Assembly: GCA_964036045.1 (NCBI GenBank)
Contig: OZ038381.1
Span: 121,399,843-121,463,842 of the forward strand
DNA: 64,000 bases
Direction: 5' to 3'
DNA from: Eutreptiella sp. 'Long Island Sound 2002'
Taxonomy: Eukaryota > Euglenozoa > Euglenophyceae > Eutreptiales > Eutreptiaceae
The notes beneath the pieces are model-generated. The model was not told the DNA's origin. It searched no databases and was given only the letters and a program-made list of their open reading frames with translations. Shown one piece after another: positions 34,492-48,300 of this stretch. Within the stretch, counting starts at the first letter, position 1. The number at the start of each line of letters is the position of its first letter. The position numbers were made by a program, and so were the translations under genes.

Positions 34492-35427
34492 AAATATTTG
34501 ACGGACATGCATCCGTCAAATGTTTTGGGGGTTTCGACCCCCCAAATATTTGACGGATGTATGTGTCAAATATTTGACGGTGATACACCCGTCAAATATT
34601 TTGGGGGTTTAGACCCCCCAAATATGTGACGGATGTATGTCCGTCAAATATTTTTGGGGTGTAGACCCCCGAGATAACTGACGCATGGGCATGCGTCAAA
34701 TGTTTGACGGACATGCATCCGTCAAATATTTTGGGGGTGTAGACACCCCAAATATTCGACGGACATACATCGGTCAAATATTTTGGGGGTCTACGACCCC
34801 CAGATAACCGACGCATGGGCATGCGTCAAATATTTGACGGACATGCAACCGTCACATATTTTGGGGATGTAGACCCCCCAAATATTTGACGGATGTATGT
34901 CCGTCAAATATTTCGGGGGTGTAGACCCCCCAAATATTTGACGAACATATATCCGTCAATTATTTTGGGGGTCTACACCCCCCAGATAACTGACGCATGG
35001 GCATGCGTCAAATATTTGACGACATACATCCGTCAAATATTTTGGGGGTGTAGACCCCCCAAATATTTGACGAACATATATCCGTCAGTTTTTTTGGGGG
35101 TCTACACCCCCCAGATAACTGACGCATGGGCATGCGTCAAATATTTGACGGACATGCATCCGTCAAATATTTTGGGGATGTAGACCCCCCAAATATTTGA
35201 CGGATGTATGTCCGTCACATATTTCGGGGTGTAGACCCCCCAAATATTTGACGAACATACATCCGTCAATTATTTTGGGGGTCTACACCCCCCAGATAAC
35301 TGACGCATGGCCATAAGTCAAATATTTGACGGCATGCATCCGTCAAATATTTTGGGGGTGTAGACCCCCCAAATATTTGACGGACATGCATCCGTCAAAT
35401 ATTTTGGGGGTGTAGACCCCCGAAATA

Positions 35428-35965
35428 TTGTGGGCGCTTATGGGGGCCTGTGGGGACCTATGGAGGCCTGTGGGGACCTATGGGGGCCTATGGGGCTTTT
35501 TGGGGGCCTATGGGGGCCTATGGGGACCTTTGGGGGCCTGTGGGGACCGTTGGGGGCCCATGGGGGCCAATTGGGGCCTGTGGGCGCCTATGGGGGCCTA
35601 TGGGGGCCTTTGGGGGTCTATGGGGACTTATGGGGGCCTATGGGGCTCTATGGGGACCTATGAGGGCCTATGGGGATGTATGGGACTCTAGGGGGACCTA
35701 TGGGCGCCTTTGGGGGCCTATGGGGGCCTATGGGGACCTTCCAGGTCCTATGGGGACCTTTGGGGACTATGGGGGCCTATGGGGACCTTTGCGGGCCTAT
35801 TGGGGCGTTTGGAGGCCTATGGGGGCCTATGGGCGCCTGTGCTGACCTATGGGGACCTATGGGGACCTATGGGGACCTACGGGGACCTATGGGGACCTAT
35901 GGGGGCCTACGGGGGTCTGTGGGGACCTGTGGGGGCCTATGGGGGCCTACTGGCACCTTTGGACC
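35428..35965 (+). repeat. 10-bp satellite block 1 (ATGGGGGCCT)
   Basis: Units ATGGGG[GA]CCT run in tandem inside the hairpin array. The left junction is AAATATTGTGGGCGCTTATG and the right junction GGCACCTTTGGACCCCCAG. Both junctions recur at later blocks. Confidence 0.95.
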
Positions 35966-36776
35966 CCCAGATAACTGATGCATGGGCATGCGTCAAATGT
36001 TTGACGGACATGCATCCGTCAAATATTTTGGGGGTGTAGACCCCCCAAATATTTGACGGACATACATCCGTCAAATATTTTGGGGGTGTAGACCCCCCAA
36101 ATATTAGACGGACATACATCAGTCAAATATTTTGGGGGTCTACACCCCCCAGATAACCGACGCATGGGCATGCGTCAAATATTTGACGGACATGCATCCG
36201 TCACATTTTTTGGGGATGTAGACCCCCCAAATATTTGACGGATGTATGTCCGTCAAATATTTCGGGTCTGTAGACCCCCCAAATATTTGACGAACATACA
36301 TCCGTCAATTATTTTGGGGGTCTACACCCCCCAGATAACTGACGCATGCGCATGCGTCAAATATTTGACGACATGCATCCGTCAAATATTTTGGGGGTGT
36401 AGACCCCCCAAATATTTGACGAACATACATCCGTCAGTTATATTGGGGTCTACACCCCCTAGATAACTGACGCATGGGCATGCATCAAATATTTGACGGA
36501 CATGCATCCGTTAAATATTTTGGGGATGTAGACCCCCCAAATATTTGACGGATGTATGTCCGTCAAATATTTCGGGGGTGTAGACCCCCCAAATATTTGA
36601 CGAACATACATCCGTCAATTATTTTGGGGGTCTACACCCCCCAGATAACTGACGCATGGGCATGCGTCAAATATTTGACGGCATGCATCCGTCAAATATT
36701 TTGGGGGTGTAGACCCCCCAAATATTTGACGGACATGCATCCGTCAAATATTTTGGGGGTGTAGACCCCCCAAATA

Positions 36777-36995
36777 TTGTGGGCGCTTATGGGGGCCTGT
36801 GGGGAACTATGGAGGTCTGTGGGGACCTATGGGGGCCAATTGGGGCCTATGGGGGCCTATGGGGGCCTATGGGGGCCTATGGGGGCCTATGGGGGCCTTT
36901 GGGGGTCTATGAGGACTTATGGGGGCCTATGGGGCTCTATGGGGACCTATGAGGGCCTATGGGGATCTATGGGACTCTAGGGGGACCTATGGGTA
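36777..36995 (+). repeat. 10-bp satellite block 2, truncated
   Basis: It has the same left junction as block 1. The right edge passes abruptly into TAGACCCCCC of a hairpin module, so the block appears to have lost its right half. Confidence 0.9.
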
Positions 36996-38669
36996 GACCC
37001 CCCAAATATTTGACGGATGTATGTCCGTCAAATATTTTTGGGCTGTAGACCCCCCAAAAAATTGACGGATGTATGTCCGTCAAATATTTTGGGGGTTTAG
37101 ACCCCCCAAATATTTGACGGATGTATGTCCGTCAAATGTTTTGGGGGTCCACACCCCCCAGATGACTGACGCATGGGCATGCGTCAAATATTTGACGGAC
37201 ATGCATCCATCAAACATTTCGGGGGTGTAGACCCCCCAAATATTTGACGGACATACATCCGTCAAATATTTTGGGGGTGTAGACCCCCCAAATATTTGAC
37301 GGACATACATCCGTCAAATATTTTGGTGGTGTACACCCCTCAGATAATTGACGCATGGGCATGCGTCAAACATTTGACGGACATACATCCGTCAAATATT
37401 TCCGGCCTGTAGACCCCCCGAATATTTGACAGATGTATGTCCGTCAAATATTTTGGGGATATAGACCCCCCAAAATATTTGACGGATGTATGTCCGTCAA
37501 ATTTTTATGGGGTGTACACCCCCCAGATAACTGACGCATGGGCATGCGTCAAATCTTTGACGGACATACATCCGTCAAATATTTGGGGGGTCTACACCCC
37601 CCACATAATTGACGCATGGGCATGCGTCAAATATTTGACGGACATACATCCGTCAAATATTTTGGGGGTGTAGACCCCCCAAATATTTGACGGATGTATG
37701 TCCGTCAAATATTTTTGGGGTGTAGGCCCCCCAAAATATTTGACGGACATACATCCGTCAAATATTTTTGGGGTCTACACCCCCTAGATAACTGACGCAT
37801 GGGCATGCGTCAAATATTTGACGGACATGCATCCGTCAAATGTTTTGGGGGTGTAGACCCCCCAAATATTTGACGGACATACATCCGTCAAATATTTGGG
37901 GGCTGTAGACCCCCCAAATATTTGACGGATGTATGTGTCAAATATTTGACGGTCATACGCCCGTCACATATTTGGGGGGTTTAGACCCCCCAAATATGTG
38001 ACGGATGTATGTCCGTCAAATATTTTTGGGGTGTAGATCCCCCACATAACTGACGCATGGGCATGCGTCAAATTTTTGACGGACATGCATCCGTCAAATA
38101 TTTTGGGGGTGTAGACCCCCCAAATATTTGACGGACATACATCCGTCAAATATTTTGGGGGTGTAGACACCCCAAATATTAGACGGACATACATCGGTCA
38201 AATATTTTGGGGGTCTACACCCCCCAGATAACCGACGCATGGGCATGCGTCAAATATTTGACGGAGATGCATCCGTCACATATTTTGGGGATGTAGACCC
38301 CCCAAATATTTGACGGATGTATGTCCGTCAAATATTTCGGGGGTGTAGACCCCCCAAATATTTGACGGACATACATCCGTCAATTATTTTGGGGGTCTAC
38401 ACCCCCCAGATAACTGACTCATGGGCATGCGTCAAATATTTGATGGACATGCATCCGTCAAATATTTTGGGGGTGTAGACCCCCCAAATATTTGACGAAC
38501 ATACATCCGTCAATTATTTTGGGGGTTTAGACCCCCCAGATAACTGACGCATGGGCATAAGTCAAATATTTGACGGCATGCATCCGTCAAATATTTTGGG
38601 GGTGTAGACCCCCCAAATATTTGACGGACATGCATCCGTCAAATATTTTGGGGGTGTAGACCCCCGAAA

Positions 38670-38985
38670 TATTATGGGCGCTTATGGGGGCCTGTGGGGA
38701 CCTATGGAGGCCTGTGGGGACCTATGGGGGCCTATGGGGCTTTTTGGGGGCCTATGGGGGCCTATGGGGACCTTTGGGGGCCTGTGGGGACCGTTGGGGG
38801 CCTATGGGGGCCAATTGGGGCCTATGGGGGCCTATGGGGGCCTTTGGGGGTCTATGGGGACTTATGGGGGCCTATGGGGCTCTATGGGCACCTATGAGGG
38901 CCTATGGGGACCTATGGGGGCCTACGGGGGTCTATGGGGACCTGTGGGGGCCTATGGGGGCCTACTGGCACCTTTGGACCCCCAG
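38670..38985 (+). repeat. 10-bp satellite block 3
   Basis: It has the same left and right junctions as block 1 with a shorter interior. Confidence 0.95.
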
Positions 38986-39792
38986 ATAACTGACGCATGG
39001 GCATGCGTCAAATGTTTGACGGACATGCATCCGTCAAATATTTTGGGGGGGTAGACCCCCCAAATATTTGACGGACATACATCCGTCAAATATTTTGGGG
39101 GTGTAGACCCCCCAAATATTAGACGGACATACATCGGTCAAATATTTTGGGGGTCTACACCCCCCAGATAACCGACGCATGGGCATGCGTCAAATATTTG
39201 ACGGACATGCATCCGCCACATATTTTGGGGATGTAGACCCCCCAAATATTTGACGGGTGTATGTCCGTCAAATATTTCGGGGCTGTAGACCCCCCAAATA
39301 TTTGACGAACATACATCCGTCAATTATTTTGGGGGTCTACACCCCCCAGATAACTGACGCATGGGCATGCGTCAAATATTTGACGACATGCATCCGTCAA
39401 ATATTTTGGGGGTGTAGACCCCCCAAATATTTGACGAACATACATCCGTCAGTTATTTTGGGGGTCTACACCCCCTAGATAACTGACGCATGGGCATGCG
39501 TCAAATATTTGACGGACATGCATCCGTCAAATATTTTGGGGATGTAGACCCCCCAAATATTTGACGGATGTATGTCCGTCAAATATTCCGGGGGTGTAGA
39601 CTCCCCAAATATTTGACGAACATACATCCGTCAATTATTTTGGCGGTCTACACCCCCCAGATAACTGACGCATGGGCATAAGTCAAATATTTGACGGCAT
39701 GCATCCGTCAAATATTTTGGGGGTGTAGACCCCCCAAATATTTGACGGACATGCATCCGTCAAATATTTTGGGGGTGTAGACCCCCGAAATA

Positions 39793-40332
39793 TTGTGGGC
39801 GCTTATGGGGGCCTGTGGGGACCTATGGAGGCCTGTGGGGACCTATGGGGGCCTATGGGGCTTTTTGGGGGCCTATGGGGGCCTATGGGGACCTTTGGGG
39901 GCCTATGGGGACCGTTGGGGGCCTATGGGGGCCAATTGGGGCCTATGGGGGCCTATGGGGGCCTATGGGGGCCTTTGGGGGTCTATGGGGACTTATGGGG
40001 GCCTATGGGGCTCTATGGGGGCCTATGGGGATCTATGGGACTCTAGGGGGACCTACGGGCGCCTTTGGGGGCCTATGGGGGCCTATGTGGACCTTCCGGG
40101 GCCTATGGGGACCTTTGGGGACTATGGGGGCCTATGGGGACCTTTGCGGGCCTATTGGGGCGTTTGGGGGCCTATGGGGGCCTATGGGGGCCTATGGGCG
40201 CCTGTGCGGACCTATGGGGACCTATGGGGACCTATGGGGATCTACGGGGACCTATGGGGACCTATGGGGGCCTACGGGGGTCTATGGGGACCTGCGGGGG
40301 CCTATGGGGGCCTACTGGCACCTTTGGACCCC
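39793..40332 (+). repeat. 10-bp satellite block 4
   Basis: It has the same junctions and the same order of unit variants (GGGACTCTAGGGGGACCTA and others) as blocks 1 and 5. Confidence 0.95.
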
Positions 40333-41013
40333 CAGATAACTGACGCATGGGCATGCGTCAAATGTTTGACGGACATGCATCCGTCAAATACTTTGGGGGC
40401 ATAGACCCCCCAAATATTTGACGGACATACATCCGTCAAATATTTTGGGGCTGTAGACCCCCGAAATATTAGACGGACATACATCGGTCAAATATTTTGG
40501 GGGTCTACACCCCCCAGATAACCGACGCATGGGCATGCGTCAAATATTTGACGGACATGCATCCGTCAAATATTTTGGGGATGTAGACCCCCCAAATATT
40601 TGACGGATGTATGTCCGTCAAATATTTCGGGGGCGTAGACCCCCCAAATATTTGACAAACATACATCCGTCAATTATTTTGGGGGTCTACACCCCCCAGA
40701 TAACTGACGCATGGGCATGCGTCAAATATTTGACGGACATGCATCCGTCAAATATTTTGGGGATGTAGACCCCCCAAATATTTGACGGATGTATGTCCGT
40801 CAAATATTTCGGGGGTGTAGACCCCCCAAATATTTGACGAACATACATCCGTCAATTATTTTGGGGGTCTACACCCCCGAGATAACTGACGCATGGGCAT
40901 GCGTCAAATATTTGACGGCATGCATCCGTCAAATATTTCGGGGGTGTAGACCCCCCAAATATTTGACGGACATGCATCCGTCAAATATTTTGGGGGTGTA
41001 GACCCCCCAAATA

Positions 41014-41545
41014 TTGTGGGCGCTTATGGGGGCCTGTGGGGAACTATGGAGGCCTGTGGGGACCTATGGGGGCCTATGGGGCTTTTTGGGGGCCTATGGG
41101 GGCCTATGGGGACCTTTGGGGGCCTATGGGGACCGTTGGGGGCCTATGGGGGCCAATTGGGGCCTATGGGGGCCTATGGGGGCCTATGGGGGCCTTTGGG
41201 GGTCTATGGGGACTTATGGGGGCCTATGGGGCTCTATGGGGGCCTATGGGGATCTATGGGACTCTAGGGGGACCTATGGGCGCCTTTGGGGGCCTATGGG
41301 GGCCTATGGGGACCTTCCGCGGCCTATGGGGACCTTTGGGGACTATGGGGGCCTATGGGGACCTTTGCGGGCCTATGGGGGCGTTTGGGGGCCTATGGGG
41401 GCCTTTGGGCGCCTGTGCGGACCTATGGGGACCTATGGGGACCTATGGGGACCTACGGGGACCTATGGGGACCTATGGGGGCCTACGGGGGTCTATGGGG
41501 ACCTGTGGGGGCCTATGGGGGCCTACTGGCACCTTTGGACCCCCA
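41014..41545 (+). repeat. 10-bp satellite block 5
   Basis: It is nearly identical in unit order to block 4. The start-to-start distance is 1221 bp from block 4 and 1339 bp to the main array, which defines a higher-order unit of hairpin modules plus 10-bp block. Confidence 0.95.
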
Positions 41546-42352
41546 GATAACTGACGCATGGGCATGTGTCAAATGTTTGACGGACATGCATCCGTCAAAT
41601 ACTTTGGGGGCATAGACCCCCCAAATATTTGACGGACATACATCCGTCAAATATTTTGGGGGTGTAGACCCCCCAAATATTACACGGACATACATCGGTC
41701 AAATATTTTGGGGGTCTACACCCCCCAGATAACCGACGCATGGGCATGCGTCAAATATTTGACGGACATGCATCCGTCAAATATTTTGGGGATGTAGACC
41801 CCCCAAATATTTGACGGATGTATGTCCGTCAAATATTTCGGGGGTGTAGACCCCCCAAATATTTGACGAACATACATCCGTCAATTATTTTGGGGGTCTA
41901 CACCCCCCAGATAACTGACGCATGGGCTTGCGTCAAATATTTGAGGACATGCATCCGTCAAATATTTTGGGGGTGTAGACCCCCCAAATATTTGACGAAC
42001 ATACACCCGTCAGTTATTTAGGGGGTCTACACCCCCCAGATAACTGACGCATGGGCATGCGTCAAATATTTGACGGACATGCATTATCAAATATTTTGGG
42101 GATGTAGACCCCCCAAATATTTGACGGATGTATGTCCGTCAAATATTTCGGGGGTGTAAACCCCCCAAATATTTGACGAACATACATCCGTCAATTATTT
42201 TGGGGGTCTACACCCCCCAGATAACTGACGCATCGGCATGCGTCAAATATTTGACGGCATGCATCCGTCAAATGTTTTGGGGGTGTAGACCCCCCAAATA
42301 TTTGACGGACATGCATCCGTCAAATATTTTGGGGGTGTAGACCCCCCAAATA

Positions 42353-45300
42353 TTGTGGGCGCTTATGGGGGCCTGTGGGGACCTATGGAGGCCTATGGGG
42401 ACCGTTGGGGGCCTATGGGGGCCAATTGGGGCCTATGGGGGCCTATGGGGGCCTATGGGGGCCTTTGGGGGTCTATGGGGACTTATGGGGGCCTATGGGG
42501 CCCTATGGGGACCTATGAGGGCCTATGGGGATCTATGGTACTCTAGGGGGACCTATGGGCGCCTTTGGGGGCCTATGGGGGCCTATGGGGACCTTCCGGG
42601 GCCTATGGGGACCTTTGGGGACTATGGGGGCCCCCGGGGCTTTATGGGGGCCTATGGGGGCCTATGGGGACCTTTGGGGGCCTATGGGGACCGTTGGGGG
42701 CCTATGGGGGCCAATTGGGGCCTATGGGGGCCTATGGGGGCCTATGGGGGCCTTTGGGGGTCTATGGGGACTTATGGGGGCCTATGGGGCCCTATGGGGA
42801 CCTATGAGGGCCTATGGGGATCTATGGTACTCTAGGGGGACCTATGGGCGCTTTTGGGGGCCTATGGGGGCCTATGGGGACCTTCCGGGGCCTATGGGGA
42901 CCTTTGGGGACTATGGGGGCCTATGGGGACCTTTGCGGGCCTATGGGGGCCTTTGGGGGCCTGTGGGCGCCTGTGCGGACCTATGGGGACCTATGGGGAC
43001 CTATGGGGACCTACGGGGACCTATGGGGACCTATGGGGGCCTACGGGGGTCTATGGGGACGTGTGGGGGCCTATGGGGGCCTACTTGCACCTTTGGGGGT
43101 CTATGGGGACCTATGGGGGCCTATGGAAGCCTATGGGGGCCTACGGGGACCTTTGGGGGCTTGTGGGGACATATGGGGGCCTATGGGGGCCTATGGGGAC
43201 CTATGGGGGCCTATGGGGGCCTATGGGGACCTATGGGGGCTTGTGGGGGCCTATGGGGACCTATGGGGACCTATGGGGGCTTGTGGGGACCCACCGGGGC
43301 CTATGGGGGCCTATGGGGACCTATGGGGACCTATGGGGGCTCGTGGGGACCTATGGGAGCCTATGGGGGCCTATGGGGGTCTACGGGGACCTTTGGGGAC
43401 CTATGGGGACCTACGGGGACCTTTCGGGGCTTGTGGGGACCTATGGAGGCCTATGGGGGCCTATGGGGACCTTTGGGGACCTATGGGGGCCTATGGGGAC
43501 CTATGGGGGCCTATAGGGGCCTATGGGGACCTATGGGGGCTTGCGGGGGCCTATGGAGACCTATGGGGACCTATGGGGGCTTGTGGGGACCTATGGGGGC
43601 CTATGGGGGCCTATGGGGACCTATGGACACCTTTGGGGACCTATGGGGGCCTGTGGGGACCTTTGGGGAACTACGGGCACCTTTGGGCACCTTTGGGGAC
43701 CTATGGGGGTCTGTGGGTGCCTATGGAGATCTATGGGGGCCTATGGGGGCCTATGGGGGCCTATGGGGACCTATGGGCACCTTTGGGGACCTATGGGGGC
43801 CTGTGGGGACCTTTGGGGAACTACGGGCACCTTTGGGCACCTTTGGGGACCTATGGGGGCTTGTGGGGGCCTATGGAGACCTATGGGGACCTATGGGGGC
43901 TTGTGGGGACCCATCGGGGCCTATGGGGGCCTATGGGGACCTATGGGGACCTATGGGGGCTTGTGGGGACCTATGGGAGCCTATGGGGGCCTATGGGGGT
44001 CTACAGGGACCTTTGGGGACCTATGGGGACCTACGGGGACCTTTGGGGGCCTATGGGGACCTATGGGGGCTTGCGGGGGCCTATGGAGACCTATGGGGAC
44101 CTATGGGGGCTTGTGGGGACCTATGGGGGCCTATGGTGGCCTATGGGGACCTATGGGCACCTTTGGGGACCTATGGGGGCCTGTGGGGACCTATGGGCAC
44201 CTTTGGGGACCTATGGGGGCCTGTGGGGACCTTTGGGGAACTACGGGCACCTTTGGTCACCTTTGAGGACCTATGGGGGTCTGTGGGTGCCTGTGGGGAC
44301 CTTTGGGGAACTACGGGCACCTTTGGGCACCTTTGGGGACCTATGGGGGCTTGTGGGGGCCTATGGAGACCTATGGGGACCTATGGGGGCTTGTGGGGAC
44401 CCATCGGGGCCTATGGGGGCCTATGGGGACCTATGGGGACCTATGGGGGCTTGTGGGGACCTATGGGAGCCTATGGGGGCCTATGGGGGTCTACAGGGAC
44501 CTTTGGGGACCTATGGGGACCTACGGGGACCTTTGGGGGCCTATGGGGACCTATGGGGGCTTGCGGGGGCCTATGGAGACCTATGGGGACCTATGGGGGC
44601 TTGTGGGGACCTATGGGGGCCTATGGTGGCCTATGGGGACCTATGGGCACCTTTGGGGACCTATGGGGGCCTGTGGGGACCTATGGGCACCTTTGGGGAC
44701 CTATGGGGGCCTGTGGGGACCTTTGGGGAACTACGGGCACCTTTGGTCACCTTTGAGGACCTATGGGGGTCTGTGGGTGCCTGTGGGGACCTTTGGGGAA
44801 CTACGGGCACCTTTGGGCACCTTTGGGGACCTATGGGGGCTTGTGGGGGCCTATGGAGACCTATGGGGACCTATGGGTGCTTGTGGGGACCCATCGGGGC
44901 CTATGGGGGCCTATGGGGACCTATGGGGACCTATGGGGGCTTGTGGGGACCTATGGAGGCCTATGGGGGCCTATGGGGACCTTTGGGGACTTATGGGGGC
45001 CTATGGGGACCTATGGGGGCCTATAGGGGCCTATGGGGACCTATGGGGGCTTGCGGGGGCCTATGGAGACCTATGGGGACCTATGGGGGCTTGTGGGGAC
45101 CTATGGGGGCCTATGGTGGCCTATGGGGACCTATGGGCACCTTTGGGGACCTGTGGGGACCTTTGGGGAACTACGGGCACCTTTGGTCACCTTTGAGGAC
45201 CTATGGGGGTCTGTGGGTGCCTATGGGGACCTATGGGGACCTATGGGGACCTATGGGGGCCTATGAGGGCCTACGGGGGTCTACAGGGACCTTTCGGTAC

Positions 45301-48300
45301 CTTTGGGAACCCATGGGCACCGTTGGGGACCTATGGGGGCCTATGGGGGCCTATGGGGGTCTATGGGAACCATGGGGGCCTATGGGGACCTATGGGGACC
45401 TTTGGAGGCTTGGTGGGACCTATGGGGGCCTATGGGGACCTATGGGCACCTTTGGGCACCTTTGGGCACCTTTGGGGACCTATGGGGGTCTATGGGGACC
45501 TATGGGGACCTAAGGGGGTCTATGGGGACCTATGGGGACCTATGGGGGCCTATGACGGCCTATGGGGGTCTACAAGGACCTTTGGGGACCTTTGGGGACC
45601 TTTGGGGACCTATGGGCACCTTTGGGGACCTATGGGCACCTATGGGGATGGGGGCCGATGGGGACCTATGGAGACCTATGTGCACCTTTGGGGACCTATG
45701 AGGGTCTATGGGGACCTTTGGGGGCCCATGGGGGCGTATGGGGGCCTATGGGGGTCTATGGGGACCTATGGGGGCCTATGGGGGCTTGTGGGGACCTATG
45801 GGGCCTATGGGGCCTATGGGGACCCAAGGGGACCTATGGGGGCTTGTTGGGACCTATGGGGGCCTATTGGGACCTTCGGGGGCCTATGGAGGACTGTGGG
45901 CGCCCATGGGGGCCTATGGGGGCCTATGGGGGCCTATGGGGACCTTTGGGGACCTATGGGCACCTTTGGGGACCTATGGGGGCCTATGGGGACCTATGGG
46001 GGCCTTTGGGGACCTATGAGGAGTCATGGTGGCCTACGGGGGCCTATGGGGGTCTACAGGGACATTTGGGGACCTATGGGGACCTTTGGGCACCTTTGGG
46101 GACCTATGGGCACCTTTGGGGACCTATGGGCACCTATGGGGATGGGTGCCGATGGGGACTCATCGGCATCTAGGGGGGCCTATGGGGGCCTATGGGGACC
46201 TATGAGGACCTATGGGGGCTTGTGGGGACCTATGGGGGCCTATGGGGGCCTATGGGGGTCTATGGGGGCCTCTGGGGTCTATGGGGACCTATGGGGGCTT
46301 GTGGGGACCTATGGGGACCTTTGGGGGCCTATGGGGGACTATGGGGGCCTATGGGGGCCTATGGGGACCTATGGGGACCTTTAGGGACCTATGGGCACCT
46401 TTGGGGACCTATGGGGGCCTATGGGAACCTTTGGAGACCTATGGGGACCTTTGGAGACCTATGGGGACCTTTGGGCACCTTTGGGGACCTATGAGCACCT
46501 ATGGGGATGGGGGCCGTTGGGGACCTATGGAGACCTATGCGCAACTTTGGGGACCTATGGGGGTCTATGGGGACCTATGCGGGCCTATGGGGGCCTATTG
46601 GGGCCTATGGGGGCTTGTGGGGGTCTTTGGGGACCTATCGGGACCTATGGGGGCCTATGGGGGCCTATGGGGACCTATGGGGGCCTATGGGGGCCTATGG
46701 GGGTCTACGGGGACCTTTGGGGACCTTTGGGGACCTATGGGCACCTTTGGGGACCTACGGGCACCTTTGGGGACCTACGGGCACCTATGGGGATGGGGGC
46801 CGATGGGGACCTATGGAGACCTATGGGCACCTTTGGGGACCTATGGGGGTCTATGGGGACCTATGGGGGCCTATGGGGACCTATGGGGTCCTTTGGGGGC
46901 TTGTGGGGACCTATGGAGGCCTATGGGGGTCTATGGGGACCTATGGGGGTCTATGGAGACCTATGGGGACCTATGGGGGCCTATGGGGGCCTATCGGGAC
47001 CTATGGGGACCTTTGGGGGCGTATGGGGGCCTATGGGGGTCTACGGGGCCCTTTGGGGATCTGTGGGGACCTTTGGGCACCTTTGGGGACCTATGGGCAC
47101 CTTTGGGGACCTATGGACACCTATGGGGATGGGTGCCGATGGGGACTCATCGGCGTTTAGGGGGGCCTATGAGGGCCGATGGGGACCTATGGGGCCTTGT
47201 GGGGACCTATGGGGGCCTATGGGGTCTATGGGGACCTATGGGGGCTTGTGGGGACCTATGGGGGCCTATGGGGGCCTATGGGGGTCTATGGGGGCCTATG
47301 GGGACCAATGAAGGCTTGTTGGGACCTATGGGGGCCTATGGGGGCCTATGGGGGTCTATGGGGGCCTATGGGGTCTATGGGGACCTATGGGGACCTATGG
47401 GGGCTTGTGGGGACCTATGGGGGCTTATGGGTACCTTTGGGGGCCTATGGGGGCCTATGGGGGCCTATGGGGGCCTATGGGGGCCTATGGGGGCCTATGG
47501 GGACCTTTGGGGACCTATGGGGAACTTTGGGCACCTTTGGGGACCTATGGGGGTCCATGGGGACCTATGGGGACCTATGGGGGTCTATGGAGACCTATCG
47601 GGACCTATGGGGGCCTATGGGGGCCTATGGGGACCTATGGGGACCTTTGGGGGCCTATGAGGGTCTACGGGGACCGATGGGGACCTTTGGGCACCTTTGG
47701 GGACCTATGGACACCTTTGGGGACCTATGGGCACCTATGGGGATGGGGGCCGATGGGGACTCATCGGCATCTAGGGGGGCCTATGGGGGCCAATGGGGAC
47801 CTATGGGGACCTATGGGGGCTTGTGGGGACCTATGGCGGCCTATGGGGGCCTATGGGTGTCTATGGGGGCCTATGGGGGCCTATGGGGGTCTACGGGGAC
47901 CTATGGGGGCTTGTGGGGACCTATGGGGGCTTATGGGGACTTTTGGGGTCCTATGGGGGACTATGAGGGCCTATGGGGGCCTATGGGGGCCTATGGGGGC
48001 CTATGGGGACCTTTGGGGACCTGTGGGCACCTTTGGGGACCTATGGGTACCTATGGGGACCTTTGGGGACCTATGGGGACCTTTGGGCACCTTTGGGGAC
48101 CTATGGGGATCTATGCGGACCTATGGGGACCTATGGGGGTCTATGGAGATCTATGGGGACCTATGGGGGCCTATGGGGGCCTATGGGGACCTATGGGGAC
48201 CTAAGGGATGTCTATGGGGGCCTATGGGGGCCTATGGGGACCTTTGGGGACCTGTGGGCACCTTTGGGGACCTATGGGCACCTTTGCGGACCTATGGACA

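Larger units (their letters stand above)
18250..42352. repeat. hairpin-chain satellite array (52-bp and about 82-bp modules)
   Basis: The 52-bp module consists of a GTAG or CTAC linker (4 bp), ACCCCCC, AAATATTT, GACGGA, a 6-bp loop (TGTATG, CATACA or CATGCA), TCCGTC, AAATATTT and TGGGGGT. The left and right 21-bp arms are reverse complements with about one mismatch. An about 82-bp module inserts AGATAAC and the hairpin TGACGCATGGGCATGCGTCA after ACCCCCC. Modules follow each other from 18.25 kb to 42.35 kb with point changes, interrupted from 35.4 kb by blocks of the 10-bp satellite. From length alone this is several hundred modules. The many 60-130-codon frames inside (VYTPQITDAWACVKYLTDIH) are translations of the modules and are not genes. 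Confidence 0.95.

Noticed and set aside
18250-42352. Dozens of 60-130-codon frames reading VYTPQITDAWACVKYLTDIH or PMRQLSGGCRPPKYL
   Set aside because: They are translations of satellite modules on both strands, with no conservation beyond the DNA repeat.
18250-42352. CRISPR array (palindromic repeats with spacers)
   Set aside because: The sequence between palindromes is itself repeated (fixed loops and linkers), unit spacing is not of repeat-spacer type, there are no cas genes, and the context is eukaryotic.
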